Assembly: GCA_015231795.1 (NCBI GenBank)
Contig: JADGAX010000001.1
Span: 62,001 to 126,000, forward strand
Source of the DNA: Alphaproteobacteria bacterium
Lineage (GTDB): Bacteria > Pseudomonadota > Alphaproteobacteria > Rhodospirillales > WMHbin7
Length of the DNA: 64,000 nt
Direction of reading: 5' to 3'
The notes beneath the pieces were generated by a model. The model was not told where the DNA came from and searched no databases. It worked only from the letters and a program-made list of their open reading frames with translations. A program made the translations under genes and the position numbers. Shown piece by piece: positions 19,193 to 28,200 of this stretch (positions within the stretch are counted from its first letter, which is position 1; every line of letters begins with the position of its first letter).

Positions 19193-19224
19193 GGGCCTGG
19201 GAGAAATCCCAGGCCCTTATTTTT
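19193..19224 (+). terminator. Rho-independent terminator of nifHDK
   Basis: A perfect ten-base stem GGGCCTGGGA / TCCCAGGCCC closes on a GAAA tetraloop and is followed by TTATTTTTA. It lies 34 bases after the nifK stop and separates nifHDK from the unknown gene at 19259. Confidence 0.93.
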
Positions 19225-19258
19225 AGGATGGCGTTGCATTTCATGTTATGGTGACGCC

Positions 19259-19864
19259 ATGACAAAGACATCGCCTTATGAAGGCCGCCCCCAAAACGAG
19301 TGGGGCGCAGTTGCCGCCCAACTTCTGGATCAATATCCGTTTAGCGCCTCGGACGTGCTTGCCGCCGCCAAGCAGGTTTTTGCCTTTTATTTTCCAAACG
19401 GAAAAGAGGTCAAGCAACTGGCCGATCTTGAATTCGCCCTTGATCACGGCATGAAGCCCTCGAATCTGCCCCACTTGTATAAGGGTATGGAATTGGGGGT
19501 GCCTCATTTTCTGGCGCGAAAACTGGCTCAGGCGCTCGGCAAACTTCAGCCCGAGGCATGGCAGGTCGTCGATATGGAGTGGGGATGCAGGCTTGTCTGC
19601 AAGCGGGACAATCTGTTCACCCTGAACATTCTGTTCTCAGGAATCGATGATCGCTTGGAATGCCACTGCAGTCACTCCGATCAGTGCGGATTGTCCGGCT
19701 ATTTCCTCGCGCTCCACTCGTCCTTTTCCGAACCCCTTGACTATGCAATGCGCTGGGGATGGATCGATGCCCAAGATTGGGGCCAGATTGGCGGGCGCTT
19801 CGAGGTTCCCGCCCCGGTGGCGCAAGCCAAGAGCGTGTGGTTAAAGACCTTCCACGTCGCCTAG
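19259..19864 (+). CDS. Unknown protein downstream of nifHDK
   Basis: 201 residues, not recognised. It has no signal peptide or membrane helix. The first half is helical (FPNGKEVKQLADLEFALDH); the second half contains a cysteine-rich piece with CRLVC near residue 113 and ECHCSHSDQC near residue 140, which could bind metal, followed by an aromatic-rich C-terminus (MRWGWIDAQDWGQIGG). It starts 35 bases after the nifK terminator and therefore probably has its own promoter or is reached by read-through. Codon use looks like its neighbours. A nitrogen-fixation link is suggested only by position. Confidence 0.65.
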   Translation: MTKTSPYEGRPQNEWGAVAAQLLDQYPFSASDVLAAAKQVFAFYFPNGKEVKQLADLEFALDHGMKPSNLPHLYKGMELGVPHFLARKLAQALGKLQPEAWQVVDMEWGCRLVCKRDNLFTLNILFSGIDDRLECHCSHSDQCGLSGYFLALHSSFSEPLDYAMRWGWIDAQDWGQIGGRFEVPAPVAQAKSVWLKTFHVA

Positions 19865-19898
19865 AGCATCCTGCGATAAGTCGATCAGCGCCTCTCTC

Positions 19899-20261
19899 TC
19901 AGGGGCGCATGGGATAAATTCCCTGGAGTACGATGCATGTCGTGCCAATGGTCTTTGGCGTGTCCTTGGCGTCCTTGTCCGATTTGCGCAGATCGGGAAG
20001 TTTGAAGTCAGTCTTGCCGTCGCCGCCATAGGTGATGCCCAGCAAAGAGAAAAGTGCCGCATTGTCCCTGATCGGGAGGCTGCGCCCATCCGCAGGCAGG
20101 TAACCTTGCGGACAGAAGTTGAAGGCAAAGACGCAGACTTCGCCTATATAGGGGGAGTCGCCGCAGGCCTGGGCGGGCGCGGTCGGCCAGATGATCGTGA
20201 TGCCCAATACCGCCAAGGCGGCAGCCAGAAGGCGGCGTGCATGTGTGTAAATGGACTTCAT
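19899..20261 (-). CDS. Exported tail-collar-domain protein
   Basis: 120 residues from the ATG at 20259-20261. An Arg-rich N-terminus and hydrophobic helix (LLAAALAVLGITIIWPTAPAQA) form a Sec signal; a longer frame adds only five residues. The mature part is the phage tail collar domain: EVCVFAFNFCPQGYLPADG, then SLPIRDNAALFSLLGITYGG, then FKLPDLR. The domain is found at tips of phage fibres and in microcystin-dependent-type proteins of non-phage bacteria. Unlike typical members it carries a signal peptide, has three Cys in the mature part and is very short. No phage genes surround it. Role unknown, perhaps a surface or periplasmic structural protein. Confidence 0.75.
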   Translation of the reverse strand: MKSIYTHARRLLAAALAVLGITIIWPTAPAQACGDSPYIGEVCVFAFNFCPQGYLPADGRSLPIRDNAALFSLLGITYGGDGKTDFKLPDLRKSDKDAKDTPKTIGTTCIVLQGIYPMRP

Positions 20262-20303
20262 CTCAAACTCCCCCACATTTTACATAAACCATGTTCACTT
20301 AAG

Positions 20304-20822
20304 CTAACGACGGCCACCGCCGCCGCCGGGACCACCGCCACCGCCGGGACCACCGCCACCGCCAGGACCACCGCCACCGCCGGGCCTGCCCATGCCTTGA
20401 CCCTGATTCATCATTTGCCCTTGGCCTTGCTGCATCATGCGCTGGCCCTGTTGGCCGCCCATGCCTTGGCCCTGATTCATCATCTGTCCCTGGCCGGGTC
20501 CGCCCATGCCCTGTCCACCTTGCATCATCTGTCCCTGGCCTTGCGGTGGCGGCGGCGGTGGCGGCATTTGTCCCATTTGCCCTTGACCCTGCTGCATCAT
20601 GCGTTGCTGGCCCTGTTGACCGCCCATGCCTTGGCCCTGATTCATCATCTGTCCCTGGCCGGGTCCGCCCATGCCCTGTCTACCCTGCATCATCTGCCCC
20701 TGGCCTTGCTGGGGAGGCGGGGGCATTTGGCCGCCTTGCTGCGGCTGCGGACCGGTTTGTTGGGCCAACACAGGACCCGCCAGCATCATGGCGGCAGCGA
20801 TGATCGTGGCTCGCTTGAACAT
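20304..20822 (-). CDS. Exported Met/Gln/Gly/Pro-rich repeat protein
   Basis: 172 residues from ATG 20820-20822, preceded by GGGGGAG. A signal peptide (ATIIAAAMMLAGPVLAQ) leads into low-complexity sequence with almost only Q, G, M, P and N. Two ~55-residue units are seen, each with a Pro run, QGQGQMMQG, GMGGPGQGQMMNQGQGMGG and RMMQQGQGQM, followed by a PGGGGG tail. The DNA repeats at 165-base spacing. The composition suggests an intrinsically disordered periplasmic or surface protein; many Met residues could bind Cu(I) or take up oxidants. No homologous function is recognised. Confidence 0.7.
   Translation of the reverse strand: MFKRATIIAAAMMLAGPVLAQQTGPQPQQGGQMPPPPQQGQGQMMQGRQGMGGPGQGQMMNQGQGMGGQQGQQRMMQQGQGQMGQMPPPPPPPQGQGQMMQGGQGMGGPGQGQMMNQGQGMGGQQGQRMMQQGQGQMMNQGQGMGRPGGGGGPGGGGGPGGGGGPGGGGGRR
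20476..20709. repeat. Tandem repeat inside the Met/Gln/Gly protein gene
   Basis: The stretch starting ttcatcatctgtccctggcc at 20476 recurs almost exactly at 20641, an offset of 165 bases or 55 codons. Within each unit shorter internal repeats of catcatctg and ccttggccctg occur. The copies differ by only a few bases, so the duplication is recent or kept uniform. Confidence 0.8.
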
Positions 20823-20899
20823 TTTGTTTCTCCCCCTCGTCGTCATTCCAGATGAAAAGGGCGGCAGGGTGAATTTCCCGCCGCCCGAATTCCTGGCGA

Positions 20900-21349
20900 T
20901 CAGTTGCGCTTGTTTTCGCGCCGCTCGCCCTTCTGCTCACGAAATTCGTTTCGCTTCTCGCGCATTTCCTTGGCGCGCTTTTCGGGTTTTCCATCCCGGC
21001 GGTCGCGAACGTCATCGCGGGCGTCGCGTTTGTCGTCGCGCAAGTCGTGACGATCCTTCTTCATGTCCTTCTTGGCGTCGCGCATGTCCTTGCGGTCTTG
21101 TTTCAACTCGTCGCGATACTGGGCGGCCTTTTCCTTGTCGCCTTCCTTCAGGGCATCGCGCATGGCCTTTCGGTCTTCGATGGCCTCCTTGTGCGCGTCG
21201 CGCAAGTCTTGGCGATCTTCCTTGATCTGCTGACGATCTTGCTTGATTTGCGCCTTGTCGTTCTGAAGCTGCGGATTGGGCGCCTGGGCCAGGGCCAGCG
21301 AGGGGCTGGCGAACAAGACAGCGGCGAGAATGGCGGTACTGCGGTTCAT
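20900..21349 (-). CDS. Exported Lys/Asp/Arg-rich coiled-coil protein
   Basis: 149 residues with a clear signal peptide (ILAAVLFASPSLALAQ). The rest is almost entirely charged helix with a heptad-like pattern of K-x-D-R-Q/K repeats (IKQDRQQIKEDRQDLRD, ELKQDRKDMRDAKKDMKKDR), ending in a very basic Arg/Lys/Glu tail. It should form a long periplasmic coiled coil. The upstream GGGAG supports the start. Similar proteins occur widely in alphaproteobacteria without a known function. It lies between two other exported-protein genes on the same strand. Confidence 0.72.
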   Translation of the reverse strand: MNRSTAILAAVLFASPSLALAQAPNPQLQNDKAQIKQDRQQIKEDRQDLRDAHKEAIEDRKAMRDALKEGDKEKAAQYRDELKQDRKDMRDAKKDMKKDRHDLRDDKRDARDDVRDRRDGKPEKRAKEMREKRNEFREQKGERRENKRN

Positions 21350-21471
21350 GGAAGGAAACTCCCAAAGAAATGACGATGGTGGTCATTAGGCCCAAGGATC
21401 GTGGCCGAAATGCGGAACCGATTATGGCGAACCGGCCATTAAGAATGTGTGATCTCCATCACAGGGCTGGC

Positions 21472-22092
21472 CTATCCGCACCGCATCCAAGGTCCAAGAT
21501 CGACATGAATATGGTCCTTGTGATCGTAATCCGAGGCGGGCGTCAGCACCAGATGGAAGTGATTGCAGGCTTGTTCCGACAGATTGCGCAGGAAAACGCC
21601 CCGGGCGCCGCTGGTTTTCCAATCGTCGCGCACTTTGATGATGGCGCCGTCGCTTAACTCAAAGGCCCAGAAATCGATGGCCTGACCCAGCCCGTGCTGG
21701 CTGATCTGTTTGCCGTTGCGCTGCTTTCTGCAGTCATAGGCCCCGACATGGTGGATCTTGCGAACGCTTTGCCCCAGATGCTGGCGGGCCAGCGGCTGCA
21801 TGGCGCTTGTCTCGAAACGGGCCAGGGAAAGGGCCAGCGGGCATGACATGGCGGCTGGTCGGTTGAGATCGGCCCCTAATTTCAACAGCTTGACGGCATT
21901 GACTACCCGGCAGCCATCGGGGGTGGCGAAATCTGCCATTTCCTCGAATTTGGTTCCCGTCGCCCGCAACTCGGCCAGACAGCGCGCCGGGTCGCCGCCG
22001 ACGGCTGGCGCGCGGCTGGCTCTTTCCGGCTCGAACATGGCGCATCCGCCGAGCAGAAGCAGGAGGAGAGTGGCTGTCCAGAGCTTCAACAT
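21472..22092 (-). CDS. Extensin-family (M15-like) lipoprotein
   Basis: 206 residues. The N-terminus is a lipoprotein signal with lipobox LLGGC (Cys16). The C-terminal ~150 residues are the extensin-like domain of Proteobacteria: CPLALSLARF, KIHHVGAYDCR, then SQHGLGQAIDFWAFEL, NHFHLVLTP and DHIHVDLG. His in SQHG, Asp in AIDFW and His in HIHVD are the likely zinc ligands of the LAS/M15 peptidase fold, so a D,D- or L,D-type peptidoglycan hydrolase activity at the outer membrane is plausible. Activity is inferred from the fold. Confidence 0.82.
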   Translation of the reverse strand: MLKLWTATLLLLLLGGCAMFEPERASRAPAVGGDPARCLAELRATGTKFEEMADFATPDGCRVVNAVKLLKLGADLNRPAAMSCPLALSLARFETSAMQPLARQHLGQSVRKIHHVGAYDCRKQRNGKQISQHGLGQAIDFWAFELSDGAIIKVRDDWKTSGARGVFLRNLSEQACNHFHLVLTPASDYDHKDHIHVDLGPWMRCG

Positions 22093-22157
22093 CTAGCCAT
22101 TGTGAATGAAATGCGCTAAGTCCACAATCTGTTGATATACAGATAGAGGCGTTTTCC

Positions 22158-22895
22158 GTGATTCTGGCCCAGCTTTCCGATTTTCATCTGTCGAGTACGA
22201 ACCCCGAGCGCACGGAACGACTGGCGCGGGCGATCAGCCATTTGCTGGCGCAAGATCCCAGGCCCGATGCGGTGGTCGTGACCGGCGACGTGGCCGACCG
22301 GGGCGAGCCTGCGATGTATGTCCTGGCGGCGGAAATGCTGGCGCGCTTGCCGATGCCGGTTTTCGCCGTTCCCGGCAATCGCGATTGGACGGAACCGTTT
22401 CGCCAGTCGATGGCGCCTTGGTGCGGCCCGGTTGAAAACGGTTTTCTCAATCATGAGGGCGCGATGGGCGATTTGCGCCTGATCGGCCTGGATAGCCGCC
22501 GCCCTGGCAGCCAGCAGGGCCAGTTTTCCGCCCAAAGCAAGGCTTGGCTGGAAGCGCGTCTGGCCGAGCAGCCAAATCGTCCCACCGTTCTTTTTCTGCA
22601 CCACCCGCCTTTCAGAACGAAATTGCGCAATGGCAGCATCGGCCATCAGATCGAGGGGGTCGAGGCCCTGGACGCGCTGCTGCGCCAATATCCCAATGTG
22701 GTGCAGATTCTGTGCGGGCATCTGCATCGGATATACGCTGCGCCGGTGGCGGGCGTCATCGCCACCTCGGCCCCGTCGGTGGCCTATCAGGCCATCGTCG
22801 AACATTGGCACGAGAAGGAGGACGCCGACATCCGCCCAACCGCCACGCTCCATTATTGGACGGATGGGCAGTTGATCAGCCGGTTAAGCTGGTAA
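22158..22895 (+). CDS. Calcineurin-like phosphodiesterase (CpdA/class III type)
   Basis: 245 residues from GTG. All metallophosphoesterase motifs are present in order: DFH (Asp8, His10), GDVADRG, GNRD, FLHHPP and CGHLHR. This set matches the class III cyclic nucleotide phosphodiesterases such as CpdA, which hydrolyse cAMP, but related enzymes use other phosphodiesters. It stands alone between divergent and convergent neighbours, and its last 12 bases overlap the end of the hydrolase gene on the other strand. Confidence 0.85.
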   Translation: MILAQLSDFHLSSTNPERTERLARAISHLLAQDPRPDAVVVTGDVADRGEPAMYVLAAEMLARLPMPVFAVPGNRDWTEPFRQSMAPWCGPVENGFLNHEGAMGDLRLIGLDSRRPGSQQGQFSAQSKAWLEARLAEQPNRPTVLFLHHPPFRTKLRNGSIGHQIEGVEALDALLRQYPNVVQILCGHLHRIYAAPVAGVIATSAPSVAYQAIVEHWHEKEDADIRPTATLHYWTDGQLISRLSW

Positions 22896-23678
22896 ATTCC
22901 CCCGCATGGCGTCCAGCGTGGCGTCGGGGGCTTCGGTCATCATCATATGGCCCGAGCCTGGGATGATGACAAAACGCGCGCCCAAAATCATCCCCGCCAG
23001 TTCCTTGCCGCCCTTGGCGGGCGTCATCTGATCGGCCTCGCCCAGGATCAGAAGGGTGGGGCAGGCGACTTTCGCCGCCGCATCCGCGGCCCCCCTGTAA
23101 TCGTTGCAGGCGGTCAGGCCATTGAAGATCACGCCCGGCTTCGAGCGAGCGATCAACTGATGCGTCTGGCCCAGCATCCACATGCCGGGCATTTTATGGG
23201 TGCCGAAATGATGCGGGCGGGCAAAACTCCATGAGGTCATGCAGCGGATCACTTCGTCCGTGCCTTCCTTGGCCGACGCCAGCATGTCGGGATGCACGGG
23301 CATTTTTTGCGCCGCTCCCAGCAGCGTCAGGCGCGAGACGCGCTCCGGATATCGGGCCGCCGCTTCCAGGCAGATCAAGGCGCCAAGACTGTGTCCGGCC
23401 AGCGCCGCCTGCTTCAACCCAGCCGCCTCCATGAAACGCGTCAGCCAATCGGCATAATCGCCGACATTGGCAAAGGCGGTTCCCTCGCTTTTTCCGTGAC
23501 CGGGCAGGTCGATGGCCAGCACGTTCATGCCGTGATGGGCCAGCCAGCGGGCCTGCAACACCCACACGCTATGATCCATTCCGGCGCCATGCAGCAGCAG
23601 GATCGTGGGTTTTGAACCGTCGAAAGGCTTGCCGCCGGTGGCCGCGAATATCTTGTTTCCGTCCAGGGTGACGTCCAT
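22884..23678 (-). CDS. Alpha/beta hydrolase
   Basis: 264 residues. The fold is clear: oxyanion region LLHGAGMDHSVW, the nucleophile elbow GHSLGA (Ser), acidic residue in LILGEADQMTP and the catalytic His in PGSGHMMMTEAP. Substrate unknown; candidates are esters or lactones. It begins one base after the metY stop and is therefore co-transcribed with it. It resembles neither a homoserine acetyltransferase (which has a different elbow) nor an epoxide hydrolase clearly. Confidence 0.82.
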   Translation of the reverse strand: MDVTLDGNKIFAATGGKPFDGSKPTILLLHGAGMDHSVWVLQARWLAHHGMNVLAIDLPGHGKSEGTAFANVGDYADWLTRFMEAAGLKQAALAGHSLGALICLEAAARYPERVSRLTLLGAAQKMPVHPDMLASAKEGTDEVIRCMTSWSFARPHHFGTHKMPGMWMLGQTHQLIARSKPGVIFNGLTACNDYRGAADAAAKVACPTLLILGEADQMTPAKGGKELAGMILGARFVIIPGSGHMMMTEAPDATLDAMRGNLPA

Positions 23679-23679
23679 G

Positions 23680-24981
23680 TCAGCCCCCCTTCTGCGAGGC
23701 GTGCAGGGCCTGGGCTAGATCATCGATCAGGTCGTCCTGGTCTTCCAACCCGATCGACAGGCGGACCAGTTCCTCGCCGATTCCGGCCAGGGCCAGGGCC
23801 TCGGCATCCATCTGTTGATGCGTGGTGCTGGCGGGATGGATGGCCAGCGATTTGGCGTCGCCGATATTGGCCAGATGCGAGAAGATTTTCAGCTTCTCGA
23901 TGAAGCGCGCAGCCGCAACCCGCCCGCCCTTGATGCCGAAAGTGACGATGGCGGTAATGCCCTTCGGGTACATTTCCTGGGCGCGCTCGTGGTCGGGGTG
24001 CTCGGGCAGATCGGGCGAATTGACCCAGGCCACGGCGGGAGAACATTCCAGATGGCGCACCACTTGGCGGGCATTGTGAATATGTCGCGCCATGCGGATG
24101 GGCAGGGTTTCCACCCCTTGCAGGATATGAAAGGCGTTGGTGGGGCTGATGCAGGCCCCGAAATCGCGAAGTCCTTCGGCTCTGGCGCGCTGGATGAACG
24201 CGGCGGGTCCGAATTCCTGGGCAAAATCCAGGCCGTGATAACCCGCATAAGGTTCCGTCAAGGTCGGGAACTTGCCGTCCGTCGCCTCCCAGTCGAAGTT
24301 CCCGCCATCGATCAAGATGCCGCCGATGGCGATCCCATGGCCGCCCAGATATTTGGTGGCCGAATGCATGACGATGTCGGCACCCATGGCGAGGGGGCGG
24401 CCCAGGGCCGGGGTGGTGAAGGTGGCGTCAATCATCAAGGGCAGCTTTGCGTTATGCGCAACCTGCGCGATTAATGGTGTGTCCAGCACTTCTAAATTGG
24501 GGTTGCCCACGGTTTCCGCGAAAACCAGCCTTGTTTCGGGGCGAATGGCCTGCCTGAAAGCCTCGGGGTCTCGGGGATCGACGAAACTGGCGGTAATTCC
24601 GAAGCGGGGCAGGGTGTGGGCCAGCAGGTTATAGCTGCCCCCATAGAGGGCGCGGGACGCCACGATATGGCCGCCCGATCCCATCAGTGTTGCGATGGCC
24701 AGATGCAAGGCGGCCTGACCCGAGGCGGTGGCGATAGCGCCAACGCCGCCTTCCAGGGCGCTTAAACGTTCTTCCAGAACCGCTACGGTGGGGTTGGAAA
24801 TGCGTGAATAGATGTGACCGGCACGTTCCAGATTGAACAAGGAAGCCGCGTGATCGGTGTTTTTAAAGACAAAACTGGTGGTTTGATAGATCGGCACCGC
24901 CCGAGAGCCATGCTCGGGGTCAGGCTGCTGGCCCGCATGAAGGGCCAGAGTGTCGAACCGGATATGCTTTGGATCGGCCAT
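23680..24981 (-). CDS. metY: O-acetylhomoserine sulfhydrylase
   Basis: 433 residues from the ATG at 24979-24981, preceded by AGGGGGA; the longer open frame upstream is rejected because it is not protein-like. It uses PLP to make homocysteine (or methionine-related thioethers) from O-acetylhomoserine and sulfide. The Cys/Met metabolism PLP family is shown by RFDTLALHAGQQPDPEHG, IYQTTSFVF and the Lys in HSATKYLGGHG. Length and the C-terminal SIGLEDQDDLIDDL match MetY rather than MetB/MetC. The 219-base upstream region to gltB contains no SAM riboswitch that I could make out. Confidence 0.92.
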   Translation of the reverse strand: MADPKHIRFDTLALHAGQQPDPEHGSRAVPIYQTTSFVFKNTDHAASLFNLERAGHIYSRISNPTVAVLEERLSALEGGVGAIATASGQAALHLAIATLMGSGGHIVASRALYGGSYNLLAHTLPRFGITASFVDPRDPEAFRQAIRPETRLVFAETVGNPNLEVLDTPLIAQVAHNAKLPLMIDATFTTPALGRPLAMGADIVMHSATKYLGGHGIAIGGILIDGGNFDWEATDGKFPTLTEPYAGYHGLDFAQEFGPAAFIQRARAEGLRDFGACISPTNAFHILQGVETLPIRMARHIHNARQVVRHLECSPAVAWVNSPDLPEHPDHERAQEMYPKGITAIVTFGIKGGRVAAARFIEKLKIFSHLANIGDAKSLAIHPASTTHQQMDAEALALAGIGEELVRLSIGLEDQDDLIDDLAQALHASQKGG

Positions 24982-25200
24982 GCAAATCCCCCTTTGGCGG
25001 CTTGGCGGCCCGACTATAGGTCTTTTGCCGCTTTGGAATCCAGCCGTTCTCAACCGATTGGTTTCCCTTAGGGAATGCTTGCAAATCGGCCCTGCAAAAA
25101 ATATGGCTGGAAACCTGTCCATTTTTTTGTAAAAAAGACAGCTTGTTCCATAACAAGCCACGTGTGGTGAAGGCGGACGAAGCACCAGCCGCCAGTAAGG

Positions 25201-28200
25201 ATGACTGAGCCTATGTCGAACCCGTTTCTTTCAGGCCTTCCAGAAGCGCAAGGCCTATATGATCCCTCGTTCGAGCGCGATGCCTGCGGCATCGGCTTCG
25301 TGGCGCATATCAAGAACAAGAAAAGCCACAAGATCGTCGCCGACGGGTTGGAGATTTTGAAACGCTTGGTTCACCGTGGCGCGGTGGGCGCCGATCCGCA
25401 TGCGGGCGACGGGGCGGGAATCCTGGTTCAGATGCCCGACGCCTTCCTGCGCGCCGAGGCCGCCAAGCTGGGCATCACCCTGCCCGAACAGGGCCACTAT
25501 GCCTGCGGCATGGTCAATCTGCCCAAGTCCGCCGCCGAGCGCGATCTGTGTGTGGCCGGTCTGGAGAGGGCGGTTGCCGAAGAGGGGCAGGTTCTGCTGG
25601 GCTGGCGCGACGTGCCGGTCAACGAGATGGCCTTGTCGGAAGGCGTGCGGGGAACGGCCCCGCTGGTTCGCCAGATTTTCATCGGGCGCAATGCCGCTCT
25701 GGCCAGCCAGGACGCTTTCGAGCGCAAGCTGATGGTGATCCGCAAGAAGTCGTTCAATCAAATCAACGAAAGCGGCGACGCCAAGCTGGCCGATTACTAT
25801 CTGCCGTCGCTCTCGTCGCGCACCATCGTCTACAAGGGCATGTTCCTGGCCGAACAGGTCGGCGCCTTCTATCCCGACCTGCTGGACGAGCGGTTTGAAT
25901 CCGCCCTGGCCCTGGTGCATCAGCGTTTCTCGACCAACACCTTCCCCACCTGGAAGCTGGCCCATCCCTTCCGCCTGATCTGCCACAATGGCGAGATCAA
26001 CACCTTGCGCGGCAATTTGAACTGGATGACCGCAAGGCGCGGCACCATGAAGTCAGACGTGCTGGGCGACGATCTGAACAAGATCTGGCCGATCACGGTC
26101 GAAGGCCAGTCCGATTCGGCCAGTTTCGACAACGCGCTGGAACTGCTGCTGATGGGCGGCTATTCGCTGGCCCATGCGGTGATGATCATGATTCCCGAAG
26201 CCTGGGCGGGCAATCCGCTGATGGACGAGGAGCGCAAGAGCTTCTACGAATATCACGCCGCCATGATGGAACCCTGGGACGGTCCTGCCGCCGTCGCCTT
26301 TTCGGACGGGCGCCAGATCGGCGCTACGCTCGACCGCAATGGCCTGCGCCCGGCCCGTTACATCGTGACCAAGGATGATCGCGTCATCATGTCGTCGGAA
26401 GTCGGCGTGCTCGACATTCCGGAGTCCGAGATCATCCAGAAGTGGCGCTTGCAGCCGGGGCGCATGCTGCTGATCGATCTGGAAAAGGGCCGCCTGATCC
26501 CCGACGAGGAGATCAAGCGCGAACTGACCCGCGCCCATCCCTACAAAAGCTGGGTCAAGAAGACGCAGATCGTGCTGGAAGATCTTCCGGCGGCCGTGGC
26601 CCCCATGGCTCCCGATCCCCAGACGCTGCTCGATCGCCAACAGGCCTTCGGCTATACGCAAGAAGACATCAAGTTCCTGATCACGCCCATGGCCGTCACC
26701 GGCCAGGAAGCGGTGGGATCGATGGGCAATGATTCGCCGTTGGCCGTGTTGTCGGACAAGCCCAAGCCCTTGTTCAATTACTTCAAGCAGTGCTTCGCCC
26801 AGGTGACCAATCCGCCGATCGATTCGACGCGCGAGGAACTGGTCATGAGCTTGGTGTCCTTCATCGGCCCGCGTCCCAATCTGCTGGGCCTGACCGACGG
26901 CGACAGCAGGCAGCGCCTGGAAGTGCGTCAACCCATCCTGACCAATCAGGACCTGGAAAAAATCCGCGCCATCGAAGACGCCACCGACGGCGTATTCAAG
27001 GCGCGCACCATCGACATCACCTACAACGCCAGCGAAGGCGCTGGCGGCATGCAGAAGGCGCTTGAGCGCTTCAAGACCGAGGCCGACAAGGCGTTGGGCG
27101 AGGGCTGCAACATCCTGATTCTGTCGGATCGCAAGATATCCGCGGCGCGCATCGCCGTGCCGTCGCTGTTGGCGACATCGACCGTGCATCATCATCTGGT
27201 CAGGTCGGGCAGTCGTACCCGCGCTGGTCTGGTTGTCGAGACGGGCGAACCCAGAGAAGTGCATCATTTCTGCGTGCTGGCCGGTTACGGCGCCGAGGCG
27301 ATCAACCCTTATCTGTTGTTCGAAACCATCGCCACCGTGCCGCTGCCCGAGGATTTGAGCGAATATGAAGTGCAAAAGCGCACCATCAAGGCGCTCGACA
27401 AGGCGGTGTTGAAGGTGATGGCCAAGATGGGCATCTCGACCTTCCAATCTTATTGCGGCGCCCAGATTTTCGACGCCGTTGGCCTGTCGCAGGAATTCCT
27501 CGACGCCTATTTCACCAAGACGTCCAGCCGCGTCGGCGGCGCCGGTCTTGCGGAAATCGCCGATGAAACCGTCAGGCGTCACGCCATCGCCTATGGCGAC
27601 GACCCCATGTATCGCCTGTCGCTCGATCCGGGCGGCGACTACGCTTGGCGTTTGCGCGGCGACAATCATGCCTGGACGCCCGAGAGCATCGCGGCGCTGC
27701 AACATTCAGTGCGTGGCGCTGGCTTCGAGAAATTCCAGGAATTTTGCAAGCTGATCGACGAGCAGAGCGAGAAGCTGCTGACCTTGCGCGGCCTGTTCGA
27801 CATGAAGTGGGCGCCAACGCCCGTTCCGCTTGACGAAGTGGAACCCGCCAAGGAGATCGTGAAGCGTTTCGCCACCGGCGCCATGTCGTTCGGCTCCATC
27901 TCGCGCGAGGCGCACACCACCCTGGCCGCCGCCATGAACCGCATCGGCGGCAAGTCGAATTCGGGCGAGGGCGGCGAAGAGTCCGAGCGCTACAAGCCGC
28001 TGCCCAATGGCGATCTGTTGCGTTCCGCCATCAAGCAGGTGGCCTCCGGGCGTTTCGGCGTGACCGCTGAATATCTGGTCAATGGGTCGGATATCCAGAT
28101 CAAGATGGCCCAGGGCGCCAAGCCCGGCGAGGGCGGACAATTGCCCGGCCACAAGGTGGACGCCACCATCGCCCGCGTGCGCCATTCCACGCCCGGCGTG

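Noticed and set aside
20106-20855. Plus-strand frame encoding Leu/His/Ala repeats
   Set aside because: It is the exact complement of the Met/Gln/Gly repeat gene, which has a signal peptide and ribosome site; the repeats follow from that gene.
24982-25200. Possible SAM-II riboswitch upstream of metY
   Set aside because: Alphaproteobacterial met genes often have one, but on the minus strand I could not find the conserved pseudoknot sequences. Only a weak A/T inverted repeat near 25118-25141 is visible.
26053-27705. Minus-strand open frame of 550 codons inside gltB
   Set aside because: Same reason: a complement of conserved coding sequence with biased composition and no motif.
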